From positions 1-44,189 of the IMG/VR virus record IMGVR_UViG_3300005527_000094: DNA of 44,189 nt; one strand, 5' to 3'. The stretch is from a virus. Below, piece after piece: positions 24,189 through 32,227 of this stretch (its first letter is position 1; the number at the start of each line of letters is the position of its first letter). A program made the position numbers and the translations under genes. The notes beneath the pieces are model-generated. The model did no database searches, was not told the origin of the DNA, and was given only the letters and a program-made list of their open reading frames with translations.

Positions 24189-24417
24189 AAAGTATAAGGC
24201 AAGTGATTCTTGCATGAAAAAGATGTTTGGAGATTTAGTTGTTAATTCTCCAAAAAAAGATGTAATAATACTAAGAGGAGAAAACTCTTCTCTTAGTATT
24301 TTTGTTGGAAAGTATAATAACAAAAGCATATTAAAAAAGTGGATAGATGATAACAACATTAATCTTAATGCTGATGACGATTGTGTGTTTAATACTGATA
24401 ATCCTCAAACAACGTAA
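24178..24417 (+). CDS. Small protein, unknown
   Basis: I use the ATG at 24178, which overlaps the previous gene by eleven bases; a GTG at 24157 is possible but less likely. 79 residues (MGNEKYKASDSCMKKMFGDL ... VIILRGENSSLSIFVGKYNN), ending in a polar Asn/Asp-rich tail. Unknown. Confidence 0.5.
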   Translation: MGNEKYKASDSCMKKMFGDLVVNSPKKDVIILRGENSSLSIFVGKYNNKSILKKWIDDNNINLNADDDCVFNTDNPQTT

Positions 24418-24433
24418 AAGAAAACAAATAACT

Positions 24434-24631
24434 ATGTTAACTACAGACATAAAAGTTGATGAACCAATACTTATTCTTTTACAAATTGCTAATGAGAATT
24501 CATCTGCACTTGTAATTAAAGAGCATATACCTAAATCAATGGTTATAGGTACAACTGAAAATGTTAGTGGTGTTATACAAGAATTAAAGAAAACTAATGA
24601 AATATCTTTAATGGTTTTTCATTTAAACTAA
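24434..24631 (+). CDS. Small protein, unknown
   Basis: I use the ATG at 24434 (context AACTATG). A longer form from 24347 would overlap the previous gene by 71 bases with a spurious hydrophobic leader. The 65-residue product (MLTTDIKVDEPILILLQIAN ... VSGVIQELKKTNEISLMVFH) is alpha/beta. Its stop lies inside the following terminator stem. Unknown. Confidence 0.55.
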   Translation: MLTTDIKVDEPILILLQIANENSSALVIKEHIPKSMVIGTTENVSGVIQELKKTNEISLMVFHLN

Positions 24632-24652
24632 ATCTGTAAAAGGATTTAGTTT
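24625..24652 (+). terminator. Hairpin terminator closing the accessory gene run
   Basis: AAACTAAATC pairs perfectly with GATTTAGTTT around TGTAAAAG, followed by ATTTTTTA. The stop codon of the gene lies in the left arm. Confidence 0.8.
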
Positions 24653-24662
24653 ATTTTTTATT

Positions 24663-24698
24663 AGTCCTTCCCCTCAACACCCCCCCTTAGTTTTGACA
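24663..24698 (+). promoter_or_regulatory. Phage promoter-like element, copy E (tRNA unit)
   Basis: GTCCTTCCCCTCAACACC then CCCCTTAGTTTTGACA, followed by TTATAATTC. A second, host-like box TATATTTG (24737-24744, matching TAnnTTTG) lies 12 bases before the tRNA. The tRNA unit may thus be served by both phage-type and host-type promoters. Confidence 0.6.
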
Positions 24699-24756
24699 AT
24701 TTTTCCTTATAATTCTATGAAAAACAAAAAAAGAATTATATTTGTGGAGAGGTTCA

Positions 24757-24829
24757 GTTTCCATAGCTCAATTGGAAGAGCAACAACCTTCTAAGTTGTA
24801 GGTTTCAGGTTCGAGTCCTGATGGGAATA
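24757..24829 (+). tRNA. tRNA-Arg (anticodon UCU)
   Basis: Cloverleaf: acceptor GTTTCCA pairs with TGGGAAT (two G-U), D-arm AGCTCAATTGGAAGAGC, anticodon stem ACAAC/GTTGT with loop CTTCTAA (anticodon TCT), T-arm TCAGG-TTCGAGT-CCTGA. CCA is not encoded. It reads AGA, the main Arg codon of these AT-rich genes, so it should support translation of phage mRNA. Confidence 0.93.
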
Positions 24830-24966
24830 CTAAAACAAAAATTAAATAATTATTTAAAGGCTAAATCTGAAGAATCATTACTGTTTGGCGTGTAATGAGA
24901 TTATTTAATTTAAGATTAAAACAAAAAGTTCATAGGGTAACGTGGGGTTACGTTTATTGTCAATTT

Positions 24967-24992
24967 AATTGGGTATAGAAATATACCCAATT
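24967..24992 (+). other. Hairpin with GAAA loop directly before tRNA-Leu
   Basis: AATTGGGTATA pairs perfectly with TATACCCAATT around GAAA, six bases before the tRNA-Leu 5' end. It has the loop of the phage terminator family but only a weak T run (TTCTTAT). It may be a terminator of the tRNA-Arg unit or a processing signal. The 130 bases between tRNA-Arg and this hairpin carry no gene. Confidence 0.65.
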
Positions 24993-24997
24993 CTTAT

Positions 24998-25086
24998 GCT
25001 TCAATGGTGGAACAGGTATACACGCAGGACTTAAAATCCTGTAATCTGAAAAGATTGTGAGGGTTCAAATCCCTCTTGGAGTACCA
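24998..25086 (+). tRNA. tRNA-Leu (anticodon UAA), CCA encoded
   Basis: Acceptor GCTTCAA pairs with TTGGAGT, and ACCA follows at 25083-25086. The anticodon stem CAGGA/TCCTG encloses CTTAAAA (anticodon TAA). A long variable arm (AATCTGAAAAGATT) marks a class II tRNA, and the T-arm is GAGGG-TTCAAAT-CCCTC. It reads TTA, the commonest Leu codon here. Confidence 0.93.
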
Positions 25087-25122
25087 ATATACATTTTTGA
25101 TAGTTTTGGTTTTTAGTTAGTT

Positions 25123-25180
25123 AATAGCTTTGAGAAATAATATGATGGGTGTAACTCGTTAACAGAAACTCAAAGCTATT
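25123..25180 (+). terminator. Wide-loop hairpin terminator after the tRNAs
   Basis: AATAGCTTTGAG (25123-25134) pairs perfectly with CTCAAAGCTATT (25169-25180), then TTTTCATTT. The 34-base loop contains GTAACTCGTTAAC. It probably ends the tRNA transcript. Confidence 0.65.
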
Positions 25181-25225
25181 TTTTCATTTAACAATAAGTT
25201 TTTTTCATAGAGTTTTTAGGTTTAG

Positions 25226-25247
25226 AGAGTTGTAGAAATACAACTCT
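25226..25247 (+). terminator. Hairpin terminator with GAAA tetraloop before replication arm
   Basis: AGAGTTGTA pairs perfectly with TACAACTCT around GAAA, followed by TTTTTTTA. It is the second of two hairpins between the tRNAs and the 25307 gene and has no gene of its own directly upstream. Confidence 0.8.
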
Positions 25248-25306
25248 TTTTTTATGTAAATAATCAAATTAATATACCATTTTTAAACATTTTAAATTAA
25301 ACAACC

Positions 25307-25912
25307 ATGAGTAACGCAACAAGAATTAGCACGAAAAAAGGAAAAGTTACTTTTAGCCGCCTTTACAAGGCTGAAAAACAAAAACAAGGTTCAAAAACTG
25401 TAGAAGTAAAGCAAGTTATTACTACTACAAGTTATTATGCAGGAAAGAAATACAATAGTGATTTGCAGGATGCTCTTGTAGATGATTCTACATTTGGTGC
25501 TGAAGAGCAATCATTTAGCAACACAAGTACAAGAGTTGCTTGGTTACTTGTACCAAGTGATTACACTGAAGCAAAAGTAAAGGAAATGTTGGCAAAACAT
25601 CCTAATCAATGTATTCAACAAATCACATCTAATGCTCCAATTCTGAATGATAATCAGAAACAAGCAATTAATAGTGGTTTGACTACACTTGATAGTTTTG
25701 CAAACAGTCAAGCTATCAGATATGGTAGCAACAGTGATAATGCTGGACAGTTAATTTTGGATGGTTCAGGTAGAATCCAATACAAAGTTAATGTTTGGAA
25801 AAAGGAAGCTACTGAAGACATTGATTTGAGAGGTAATGGTGAAATGTATGCTTCTCAAGAATTGATTGAAGAAATGAATGGTGCAAGCATTTATGCAGAC
25901 CAAGGATTGTAA
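25307..25912 (+). CDS. Early replication-arm protein, unknown (nucleic-acid-binding candidate)
   Basis: 201 residues. It starts SNATRISTKKGKVTFSRLYK with a basic N-terminal third, then a polar, beta-rich body (TSTRVAWLLVPSDYTEAKVK ... SNSDNAGQLILDGSGRIQYK). It stands alone between two terminators just ahead of the DNA polymerase, and its codon use is less biased than the polymerase gene's, suggesting strong expression. This would suit a DNA-coating or other abundant replication protein, but no OB-fold motif is clear. Unknown. Confidence 0.55.
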   Translation: MSNATRISTKKGKVTFSRLYKAEKQKQGSKTVEVKQVITTTSYYAGKKYNSDLQDALVDDSTFGAEEQSFSNTSTRVAWLLVPSDYTEAKVKEMLAKHPNQCIQQITSNAPILNDNQKQAINSGLTTLDSFANSQAIRYGSNSDNAGQLILDGSGRIQYKVNVWKKEATEDIDLRGNGEMYASQELIEEMNGASIYADQGL

Positions 25913-25933
25913 AATGATAAGTGTGTAAATTTT

Positions 25934-25973
25934 AGGAAAACTGAATTATCTTTACTGATGATTTGGTTTTCCT
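25934..25973 (+). terminator. Hairpin terminator before DNA polymerase
   Basis: AGGAAAAC pairs with GTTTTCCT around a 24-base loop, followed by TTTTTTC. It lies just upstream of the polymerase start and may limit read-through from the abundant gene before it. Confidence 0.7.
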
Positions 25974-26001
25974 TTTTTTCTTTTTAACCATTTGTAAACT
26001 T

Positions 26002-27924
26002 ATGAAGCAAAAATTTATATATGACATTGAAGTATTATTAAACATGTTTTTATTTTGTGCAAGAAACATAGATACAAAAGAAGAAATATGTTTTGAAATA
26101 TCTCAAAGAAAAGTACAAACTAAAGAATTTATTGAGTGGTTATTAGAACCTAAAGAACTATATGGATTTAACTGTATAAACTATGATGGTAAAGTAATAC
26201 AAAAACTATTACTAAATAAATCACTAAAACCTAATATGTTATGCAGTACTTTAAAACATCATTCAGATAAATTAATTAGTGATGAAAATTACAGTAGATT
26301 TCAAAAAAGATTAGCTTTGCCAAATGTACTTCATGTAGATTTATTCTTGCTTCATCATTTTAACAATGATGCAAAGTGGACATCACTCAAAGATTTAGAG
26401 TTTGCATTTCAAATGCCAAACATTCAAGAATTACATGTGGATTGGAGTAAACCAATACCTGTTGAGAGAATGGATGAAGTAATAAGTTATTGTTGGAATG
26501 ATATTGAAGCCACAGAAATTCTATACAATAAAAGTATAGAAGCTTTGGACTTTAGAAGAGAATTAAGTATTAAGTACAATCTTGATATGATGTCATTTGA
26601 TTCTCCTAAACTTGGTGAAAAATCTTTTACATTTCAACTTAAAGAAAAGTTAGGAGATAAAGTAAATCTTAAAACACCAAGAGAATCAATAAATATTGGA
26701 GAAATTGTATTTCCTTATATTACTTTTCAAAACCAATGTTTTACTAACTTACTAACTTATTTTAAATCAAAAGTAATTAAAGGTACATACAAAGTATTTA
26801 GTGAAATACCATTTGAAGAATTAGAAGTAATTGATGGATGTTATCAAGTGCAAAAAACTAAAGGTGTACAAAAGAATCTTAATATTGTACATCAAGGAAT
26901 AAAGTTTGTATTTGGTACTGGAGGAATCCATGCTTGTATTGAACCAGGAGTATATGAAATAGATGATGAACATGAAATTATAGACATTGATGTTTCATCA
27001 TTTTATCCTAATCTTGCAATTAAAAATAAATTATTCCCTGAACATTTAGGAGTAGAATTTTGTGATATTTATGAAGATAGATACTATGAAAGAGGTAAAT
27101 ATCCTAAAGGTTCAATACTCAATACTTCTATAAAGTTAGAACTTAATGGTGCTTATGGTAAATCTAACTCTAAGTTTAGTGTTTTCTATGACCCTAAGTA
27201 CACTATGAGTATAACCATTAATGGTCAATTACTTATAGTTATGTTAGCTGAACAACTTATGGAAATATCTCAACTTTTACAAGCTAATACAGATGGTGTC
27301 ACTATTAGAGTACATAAAAGTAATGTGTACATAGTTGAAGATATTATAAAATGGTGGCAAGAGTTAACTTCTCTTACTCTTGAAACTGCACATTATTCTA
27401 AGATGATAATTAAAGATGTATCTAATTACCTTGCTGTTTATACAAATGGTAAAGTAAAAAGAAAAGGTGCAGCTTTTAAAACTAAGAAAGAGTTGGAGTT
27501 ACATGAAAATCATAGTGCATTAGTAGTACAAGAAGCTATTAATGACTATTTTATTTATGGTACAAATCCAATTGAATTTCTTAATTCATATCTTGAAAAA
27601 AATGGAATAATGGATTTTTGTTTAAGAGCAAAGATTCAAAAACAACACCAACTTGTACTTAGAACAGCAACTGAAGATATTCTTTTACAAAAAACAGTAA
27701 GGTATATTGTCGCAAATGAACAAGATGGAAATTCTCTTATAAAGATAATGCCACCACTTGAAAAGAAACCTGATAAGTGGAGGGAATCAGAAATAGAAGC
27801 AGGTTGGAAATGTATAGTACTCAATGATTTAAGAAATGTAAATCTTGAAGAAATAAAAGAAAAAATAAACTTAACTTATTACCTTAACGAAGTAAACAAA
27901 GTAATAAATGCAATTAACACGTAG
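26002..27924 (+). CDS. Family B DNA polymerase with 3'-5' exonuclease
   Basis: I take the ATG at 26002; the frame opens earlier (25963) only through an AT-rich leader. The 640 residues hold all three exonuclease motifs: DIE at 8-10, FNCINYD at 56-62 and YCWND at 163-167. The three polymerase motifs also appear: DIDVSSFYP at 328-336 (motif A), KLELNGAYG at 378-386 (motif B) and NTDG at 429-432 (motif C). The stretch between motifs A and B is only about 40 residues, shorter than in phi29- or T4-type enzymes. It copies the phage genome. The next gene overlaps by 17 bases. Confidence 0.9.
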   Translation: MKQKFIYDIEVLLNMFLFCARNIDTKEEICFEISQRKVQTKEFIEWLLEPKELYGFNCINYDGKVIQKLLLNKSLKPNMLCSTLKHHSDKLISDENYSRFQKRLALPNVLHVDLFLLHHFNNDAKWTSLKDLEFAFQMPNIQELHVDWSKPIPVERMDEVISYCWNDIEATEILYNKSIEALDFRRELSIKYNLDMMSFDSPKLGEKSFTFQLKEKLGDKVNLKTPRESINIGEIVFPYITFQNQCFTNLLTYFKSKVIKGTYKVFSEIPFEELEVIDGCYQVQKTKGVQKNLNIVHQGIKFVFGTGGIHACIEPGVYEIDDEHEIIDIDVSSFYPNLAIKNKLFPEHLGVEFCDIYEDRYYERGKYPKGSILNTSIKLELNGAYGKSNSKFSVFYDPKYTMSITINGQLLIVMLAEQLMEISQLLQANTDGVTIRVHKSNVYIVEDIIKWWQELTSLTLETAHYSKMIIKDVSNYLAVYTNGKVKRKGAAFKTKKELELHENHSALVVQEAINDYFIYGTNPIEFLNSYLEKNGIMDFCLRAKIQKQHQLVLRTATEDILLQKTVRYIVANEQDGNSLIKIMPPLEKKPDKWRESEIEAGWKCIVLNDLRNVNLEEIKEKINLTYYLNEVNKVINAINT

Positions 27925-29035
27925 GCAAATTGTACAAGAACAAGCAACAAATTCCATAATCAGTACTGATTTTAATGGAATAATCCATATTGCACCAAGA
28001 GTAGGAAAAAGTAAAATTGTATGTGATGCACTTAAAAAAATTACTGCAAAACACAAAGTGTTAATTACAGTTCCTTTTAATCCTATTATTGAATCATGGA
28101 CTACAGAGTTTACTAAATGGAAACTCAAGAAATCACAAATGAAAAACATTAAAGTAATTAACCAAAGAAACTTAGATAAAGAAACTTTGACTAATTATGA
28201 TATTATTATTTGTGATGAAGTACACACTCTTAGTGATGCACAAATAGCATTGTTAAAAGATGTAAAAAAGAATTACATGAATAGTGGTATAAACATACTT
28301 GGTGTTAGTGGTTCTGTTTCAAGTGAAACTGAAAAGATTTTAAAAAAAGAATTGAATCTTAAACCTATTTATACATATTCAATTGAAGATGCTATAAAGG
28401 ATGGGATTGTAGCTAATTATGAAATCATTTTAGTACCTGTTAATTTAGATAGAACTAACAAATATATTGAAGCAGGTACTAAAGATAAGAAGTTTATGAC
28501 TACAGAACTTGCTCATTACCAATACCTTACTGCACATTTTGAAAAGATGAAAAGAGCAGCTTGGAGTAATAAAGGATTAGAAGTTGTTAAAATGCAAGCA
28601 GCTTCTAAAAGAGCTAATTTCATATATAACTGTAAATCTAAAGTAGAAGCTGCTAAAAAGATTATAGATAAATATGAAAGATGCTTAATTTTTACTGCAA
28701 GAACTGAAGTAGCAGACACTCTTAGTAATGGAAATGGTTATCATTCTAAATCATCCTCTGAAGTACTTGATAAATTTATGTCAGGAGATATAAATAAACT
28801 TGGAGTATGTGAGATGACAAACATGGGAATTACATTTCCTAATTTGAAAGTTGGCATATTTCATCAAATGAAAAGTGGAGAAGAATCTGCAATTCAAAAA
28901 GTTATGAGAATGTGTAACTTAGAAGGAGATGAAGTAGCAAGAATTTATATCATTTATTACAAAGATACTGTTGATGAAACCTGGATTAAAAAAGCCTTAG
29001 AAGGTTTTGATGATGCTAAAATTACAAAATTATGA
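27908..29035 (+). CDS. SF2 helicase (DEVH-box)
   Basis: 375 residues. Walker A is PRVGKS (30-35), motif Ia-like VLITVPFNPI follows, and motif II is DEVH (103-106). A motif III-like LGVSGS is seen near 133-138. The C-terminal domain has LIFTARTEVAD and a motif VI-like QKVMRMCNLEGDE. It resembles SNF2/UvsW-type phage helicases, probably acting in branch migration or repair with the polymerase encoded before it. Overlaps on both sides (17 and 4 bases) place it in the replication operon. Confidence 0.85.
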   Translation: MQLTRRQIVQEQATNSIISTDFNGIIHIAPRVGKSKIVCDALKKITAKHKVLITVPFNPIIESWTTEFTKWKLKKSQMKNIKVINQRNLDKETLTNYDIIICDEVHTLSDAQIALLKDVKKNYMNSGINILGVSGSVSSETEKILKKELNLKPIYTYSIEDAIKDGIVANYEIILVPVNLDRTNKYIEAGTKDKKFMTTELAHYQYLTAHFEKMKRAAWSNKGLEVVKMQAASKRANFIYNCKSKVEAAKKIIDKYERCLIFTARTEVADTLSNGNGYHSKSSSEVLDKFMSGDINKLGVCEMTNMGITFPNLKVGIFHQMKSGEESAIQKVMRMCNLEGDEVARIYIIYYKDTVDETWIKKALEGFDDAKITKL

Positions 29036-29571
29036 CATTAAACCAAGAGTTATTTAAGTTCTTAAAAGAACACAAAGTGTCTGATATTGACCAGGCACTT
29101 TGTTATTTACTGTCAATATATCATGAATTAGCTTGTAGTACATTTTCAGAACAAACCATTAGAGAAGTTAATTCTTTAGGAATTGTAGAAAGAAACTACA
29201 AAGATAATACTGTTGAGTGGCATATAGCTTTATATGATGGTCAAAATACTGATTCTGTTTGGGAATGGGTAAATGATTATCGTAAACTATTTGCTTCTAA
29301 AAACAAGGAACGAGAAGGACACAAGAAAACTTGTGTTCAAAGAATGAAAAAGTTCTTTACAGAGTTTCCTCATGTAAGAAAAGATGATGTACTTGAAGCT
29401 ACTAAAATGTATCTTAGAACTGTTGAACCTAAATTTGTTAAAACAAGTGAAAGGTTTATATATGATGGGCAAGGTGCATTTAGACAAAGTAACCTAAGTG
29501 TTTGGGTTGAAAAGTATTTAGAGTTAAATAAAAAGAATAAAGTTGACCCTAACATTAAAATGATGAAATAA
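29032..29571 (+). CDS. Replisome accessory protein candidate (helicase-loader-like place)
   Basis: 179 residues. The N-terminal half looks like a small helical DNA-binding domain (LFKFLKEHKVSDIDQALCYL). The C-terminal half (DVLEATKMYLRTVEPKFVKT ... FRQSNLSVWVEKYLELNKKN) has the helical layout seen at the ends of phage replication initiators and helicase loaders. It overlaps the SF2 helicase gene by four bases, and its last base is the first base of the DnaB-like helicase gene (TAATG), so the three are coupled. Function by context only. Confidence 0.5.
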   Translation: MTLNQELFKFLKEHKVSDIDQALCYLLSIYHELACSTFSEQTIREVNSLGIVERNYKDNTVEWHIALYDGQNTDSVWEWVNDYRKLFASKNKEREGHKKTCVQRMKKFFTEFPHVRKDDVLEATKMYLRTVEPKFVKTSERFIYDGQGAFRQSNLSVWVEKYLELNKKNKVDPNIKMMK

Positions 29572-30665
29572 TGAATTTTAAAAATACTTTTGCTCAAGGT
29601 CAACAGGGGAATAACAAAGGTTTACCTACAGGTTTAAAAGCACTTGATAGAGCTATAGATGGAGTTCAAAAGAAATCTATTTATGGTGTAGCAGCAGGCC
29701 CTAAAGTTGGTAAAAGTACTTTAGTAGATTTTGCATTTGTTATTCATCCTATACTTTACTGTTTAGAACAAGGTATTCCAATTAGCATTATTTATTTCTC
29801 TTATGAGATAGATAGAGTTAAAAAAGAATTTGATTTTGCTGCTTTCTTTTTCTACCATGATTATCAAATAGATAAAGTCAAGTATGAAGGAGTTTATTAT
29901 CCAATGTCTGCAAGATACCTTTTAGGTAAATTACAAGATGATAATGGAAATACTATTCCTGTATTAGATGAACATAAAGAACTACTTAACACAATTTATG
30001 AACAAAGAATTGTACCTCTATTTGGAGAATATGATGAAAAGGGAAATAAATTAAAAGAAGGAGTTATTATATTTATGGAAGATAGAGATAATCCTACAGG
30101 TATGAGAAATACTATTCTTGATTATGCTAAAAAGAATGGTCAATTTACATTTCAAGAATATGAAATTGTAGAAGAAGGAAAGAAAGTAAAAAAACAAAGA
30201 CTTTTAGGGTATATACCAAAAGACAAGGAAAAAAGAACCATCATTATTACAGACCATATTAGAAAATTAAAAAGAGAAAGAGGTTATTCCATGAAAGAAA
30301 ACATGGATAAATGGATAGAATATACAGTAGAACTTAGAAATTTTTGTCATTTTACATTTGTACATATTGTTCACTTAAACAGGTCTATTTCTAATATAGA
30401 AAGATTAAAGTTTAATGGTGAATTTATATACCCAACAGGTGAAGATGTTAAGGATTCAGGTAATTTAAGTGAAGAATGTGATTATCTATTAACTCTCTTT
30501 AATCCAACTGATGAAAAATATGGATTAGAAGTACATTTTGGACACACATTAAGTGATTATCCTAACTATAGGTCTATACACTTAGTGGAATCTCGTGATA
30601 CAGAATGTCCACAACACTTAGCTGTACAAATGCTTGGTAATGTAAAACATTTTAAAACTTTATAA
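29571..30665 (+). CDS. DnaB-like replicative helicase (SF4)
   Basis: 364 residues. It starts with GLPTGLKALDRAIDG, the usual lead-in to a RecA-type core, then Walker A GPKVGKST (43-50). Walker B-like IIITDHI follows, then a conserved VHIVHLNRS segment (similar to DnaB motif H3 Q/H-L-[NS]-R), and EDVKDSGNLSEECDYLLTLF resembles DnaB motif H4. The product has no separate N-terminal DnaB domain. It should unwind DNA ahead of PolB with the primase encoded downstream. Confidence 0.82.
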   Translation: MNFKNTFAQGQQGNNKGLPTGLKALDRAIDGVQKKSIYGVAAGPKVGKSTLVDFAFVIHPILYCLEQGIPISIIYFSYEIDRVKKEFDFAAFFFYHDYQIDKVKYEGVYYPMSARYLLGKLQDDNGNTIPVLDEHKELLNTIYEQRIVPLFGEYDEKGNKLKEGVIIFMEDRDNPTGMRNTILDYAKKNGQFTFQEYEIVEEGKKVKKQRLLGYIPKDKEKRTIIITDHIRKLKRERGYSMKENMDKWIEYTVELRNFCHFTFVHIVHLNRSISNIERLKFNGEFIYPTGEDVKDSGNLSEECDYLLTLFNPTDEKYGLEVHFGHTLSDYPNYRSIHLVESRDTECPQHLAVQMLGNVKHFKTL

Positions 30666-30670
30666 TTATA

Positions 30671-31015
30671 ATGGAAATACAAATTTTATCTGCTACATTT
30701 TCAAATCAAAAAGCTGAATTAAAATGTAAAGTTACTACTAATACTATTAGTGTATCAATTCTTGATAATTTAAAAAAATCATCTGTCATAGAAATGAAAT
30801 TATCTGATGACATTAATAAATATTTTAAACATGTAAATACAATTTTTGAAAATTCAGAAATTATTTTAGTTTTAAAATCTTTTGCTTATGATGTACTTCC
30901 ATCTGAATTGTTATTTTTATTAAGTGGTACAACGTGGCTTGAGATAAAACAATTGGATAATTTTGAAGACAAAGAATTAATTCAAAAATTACATAAAATA
31001 GAATCTTACATTTAA
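30671..31015 (+). CDS. Small protein, tandem relative of next gene
   Basis: 114 residues, beta-rich (MEIQILSATFSNQKAELKCK ... EIILVLKSFAYDVLPSELLF), ending LHKIESYI. The next gene has a similar size, a similar layout and an end reading LDKIESYC, so they are probably diverged tandem copies. Both lie between the DnaB-like helicase and the Sak4-like ATPase. Unknown. Confidence 0.55.
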   Translation: MEIQILSATFSNQKAELKCKVTTNTISVSILDNLKKSSVIEMKLSDDINKYFKHVNTIFENSEIILVLKSFAYDVLPSELLFLLSGTTWLEIKQLDNFEDKELIQKLHKIESYI

Positions 31016-31017
31016 CT

Positions 31018-31341
31018 ATGTTTATATTAAATATCCAAGAAATTACTTTTGAAAAAAGTAAATGTTTTCTTCAAGTAAAAAGTAAAGAAATTATTGAATT
31101 AGACAATTACTTGTGTGTTAATAACTTTGGTAATAATAACAGGCAATTGTTTTTCAAAGTTAAGAAAATATCTATGAGTTCAAATGGAATAATTTTAACT
31201 CTTCAATCTTATGGTTGTACAGTTAGAACTTCTGATGTTGAGAAAATTAACATTAAAACCTTAGAAGATAACGGCACAGCATTTAATTGGTGTACAGAAA
31301 CACAAGAAAAAGAATTAGACAAAATAGAATCTTATTGTTAA
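31018..31341 (+). CDS. Small protein, tandem relative of previous gene
   Basis: 107 residues, beta-rich (MFILNIQEITFEKSKCFLQV ... KISMSSNGIILTLQSYGCTV), ending LDKIESYC. Two bases separate it from its presumed relative. No family recognised. Confidence 0.55.
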   Translation: MFILNIQEITFEKSKCFLQVKSKEIIELDNYLCVNNFGNNNRQLFFKVKKISMSSNGIILTLQSYGCTVRTSDVEKINIKTLEDNGTAFNWCTETQEKELDKIESYC

Positions 31342-31358
31342 AATATAAAATAACAACT

Positions 31359-32063
31359 ATGTCAAAAATTATGATTATTTCAGAGAGTGGATTTGGTAAA
31401 TCTACCTCTATTTGTCCAAGTGAAGAACTTGGAATTAAGGGTTTAGACCACACCAAAACTTTTGTTATAAATGTTAATAACAAAGATTTACCTGCAAGAG
31501 GTTGGAAAAAGTTATACAAACATATTCAAGGTAAAGACCTTAGTACAGGTAATTATGTAGAAACTAACAATGGTTTAGATATTGCAGGACTTATCAGTAT
31601 TTTAAATGAAAAGAAACCTGAAATTACTACTTTAGTAATTGATGATTTTCAATACATTATGTCAGATTACTATATGGAAAAGGCCAAAACAAGTGGCTTT
31701 GATAAATTCCAAGATATAGGATTCTTTATAGGTAAGATATTTTCTGCAATTCAAAAGTTTAAAGGTCATGTAGTTATCCTTACACATCCTGAAGAAGTGC
31801 AAGGTACTTATGGAACTTCATATAAAGCAAAAACTGCTGGAAAAATGGTTGACCAGTATATTACAATGGAAGGTAAATTTGATATTGTATTGTATGGTTC
31901 TCAAGAATTTGACAACAAAACTAAAAAAGCACTTAAACAATTTGTGACTAATTTTGATGGGAGATACCCAGCAAAATCACCAGTTGGTATGTTTCCACTT
32001 ACAATGCCTAATGATTTAGGAGTAGTTATTGAACTTGTAAACAAATACTATGAAGGAGAATAA
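31359..32063 (+). CDS. Sak4-like RecA-fold ATPase
   Basis: I choose the ATG at 31359 (ACTATG context); the longer frame from 31287 would overlap the previous gene. 234 residues with Walker A ESGFGKST (9-16) and Walker B LVIDDF (92-97), then a sensor-like VVILTHPE. The size and order match Sak4-type single-strand annealing ATPases (AAA_24) of phages. It probably acts in recombination or recombination-dependent replication. Overlapped by a 40-residue frame at its end. Confidence 0.75.
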   Translation: MSKIMIISESGFGKSTSICPSEELGIKGLDHTKTFVINVNNKDLPARGWKKLYKHIQGKDLSTGNYVETNNGLDIAGLISILNEKKPEITTLVIDDFQYIMSDYYMEKAKTSGFDKFQDIGFFIGKIFSAIQKFKGHVVILTHPEEVQGTYGTSYKAKTAGKMVDQYITMEGKFDIVLYGSQEFDNKTKKALKQFVTNFDGRYPAKSPVGMFPLTMPNDLGVVIELVNKYYEGE

Positions 32064-32172
32064 AAAACCAAGACCAAGAATAACTAAACAAGTTAAAAAC
32101 TTTGTATTAGTATTTTCAACTGATAAAAACAATTTGTTAATTGTCAAAAATACATTGCATGGTGTGCAATAA
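32050..32172 (+). CDS. 40-residue basic small protein
   Basis: ATG at 32050 lies 14 bases inside the end of the Sak4-like gene; stop at 32170-32172. The peptide (MKENKKPRPRITKQVKNFVL, then VFSTDKNNLLIVKNTLHGVQ) has a basic N terminus and a short beta-prone end. A host-like -7 box TAAATTTG (32179-32186) follows immediately. Coding status is plausible but not certain. Confidence 0.4.
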   Translation: MKENKKPRPRITKQVKNFVLVFSTDKNNLLIVKNTLHGVQ

Positions 32173-32178
32173 TTTTAT

Positions 32179-32186
32179 TAAATTTG
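32179..32186 (+). promoter_or_regulatory. Host-type promoter -7 box upstream of the 32228 gene
   Basis: TAAATTTG matches the Bacteroidota -7 consensus TAnnTTTG. An ATTG about 21 bases upstream (32154-32157) could serve as the -33 box. It is about 42 bases ahead of the HTH-like gene. Confidence 0.45.
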
Positions 32187-32227
32187 TACTCAAATCTTTT
32201 ATATAATTTAAACTTCATTCAAATCCA

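Noticed and set aside
24347-24433. N-terminal hydrophobic extension of the 24434 gene
   Set aside because: The extension overlaps the previous gene by 71 bases and reads as a frame-shifted shadow of its Asn/Asp-rich tail.
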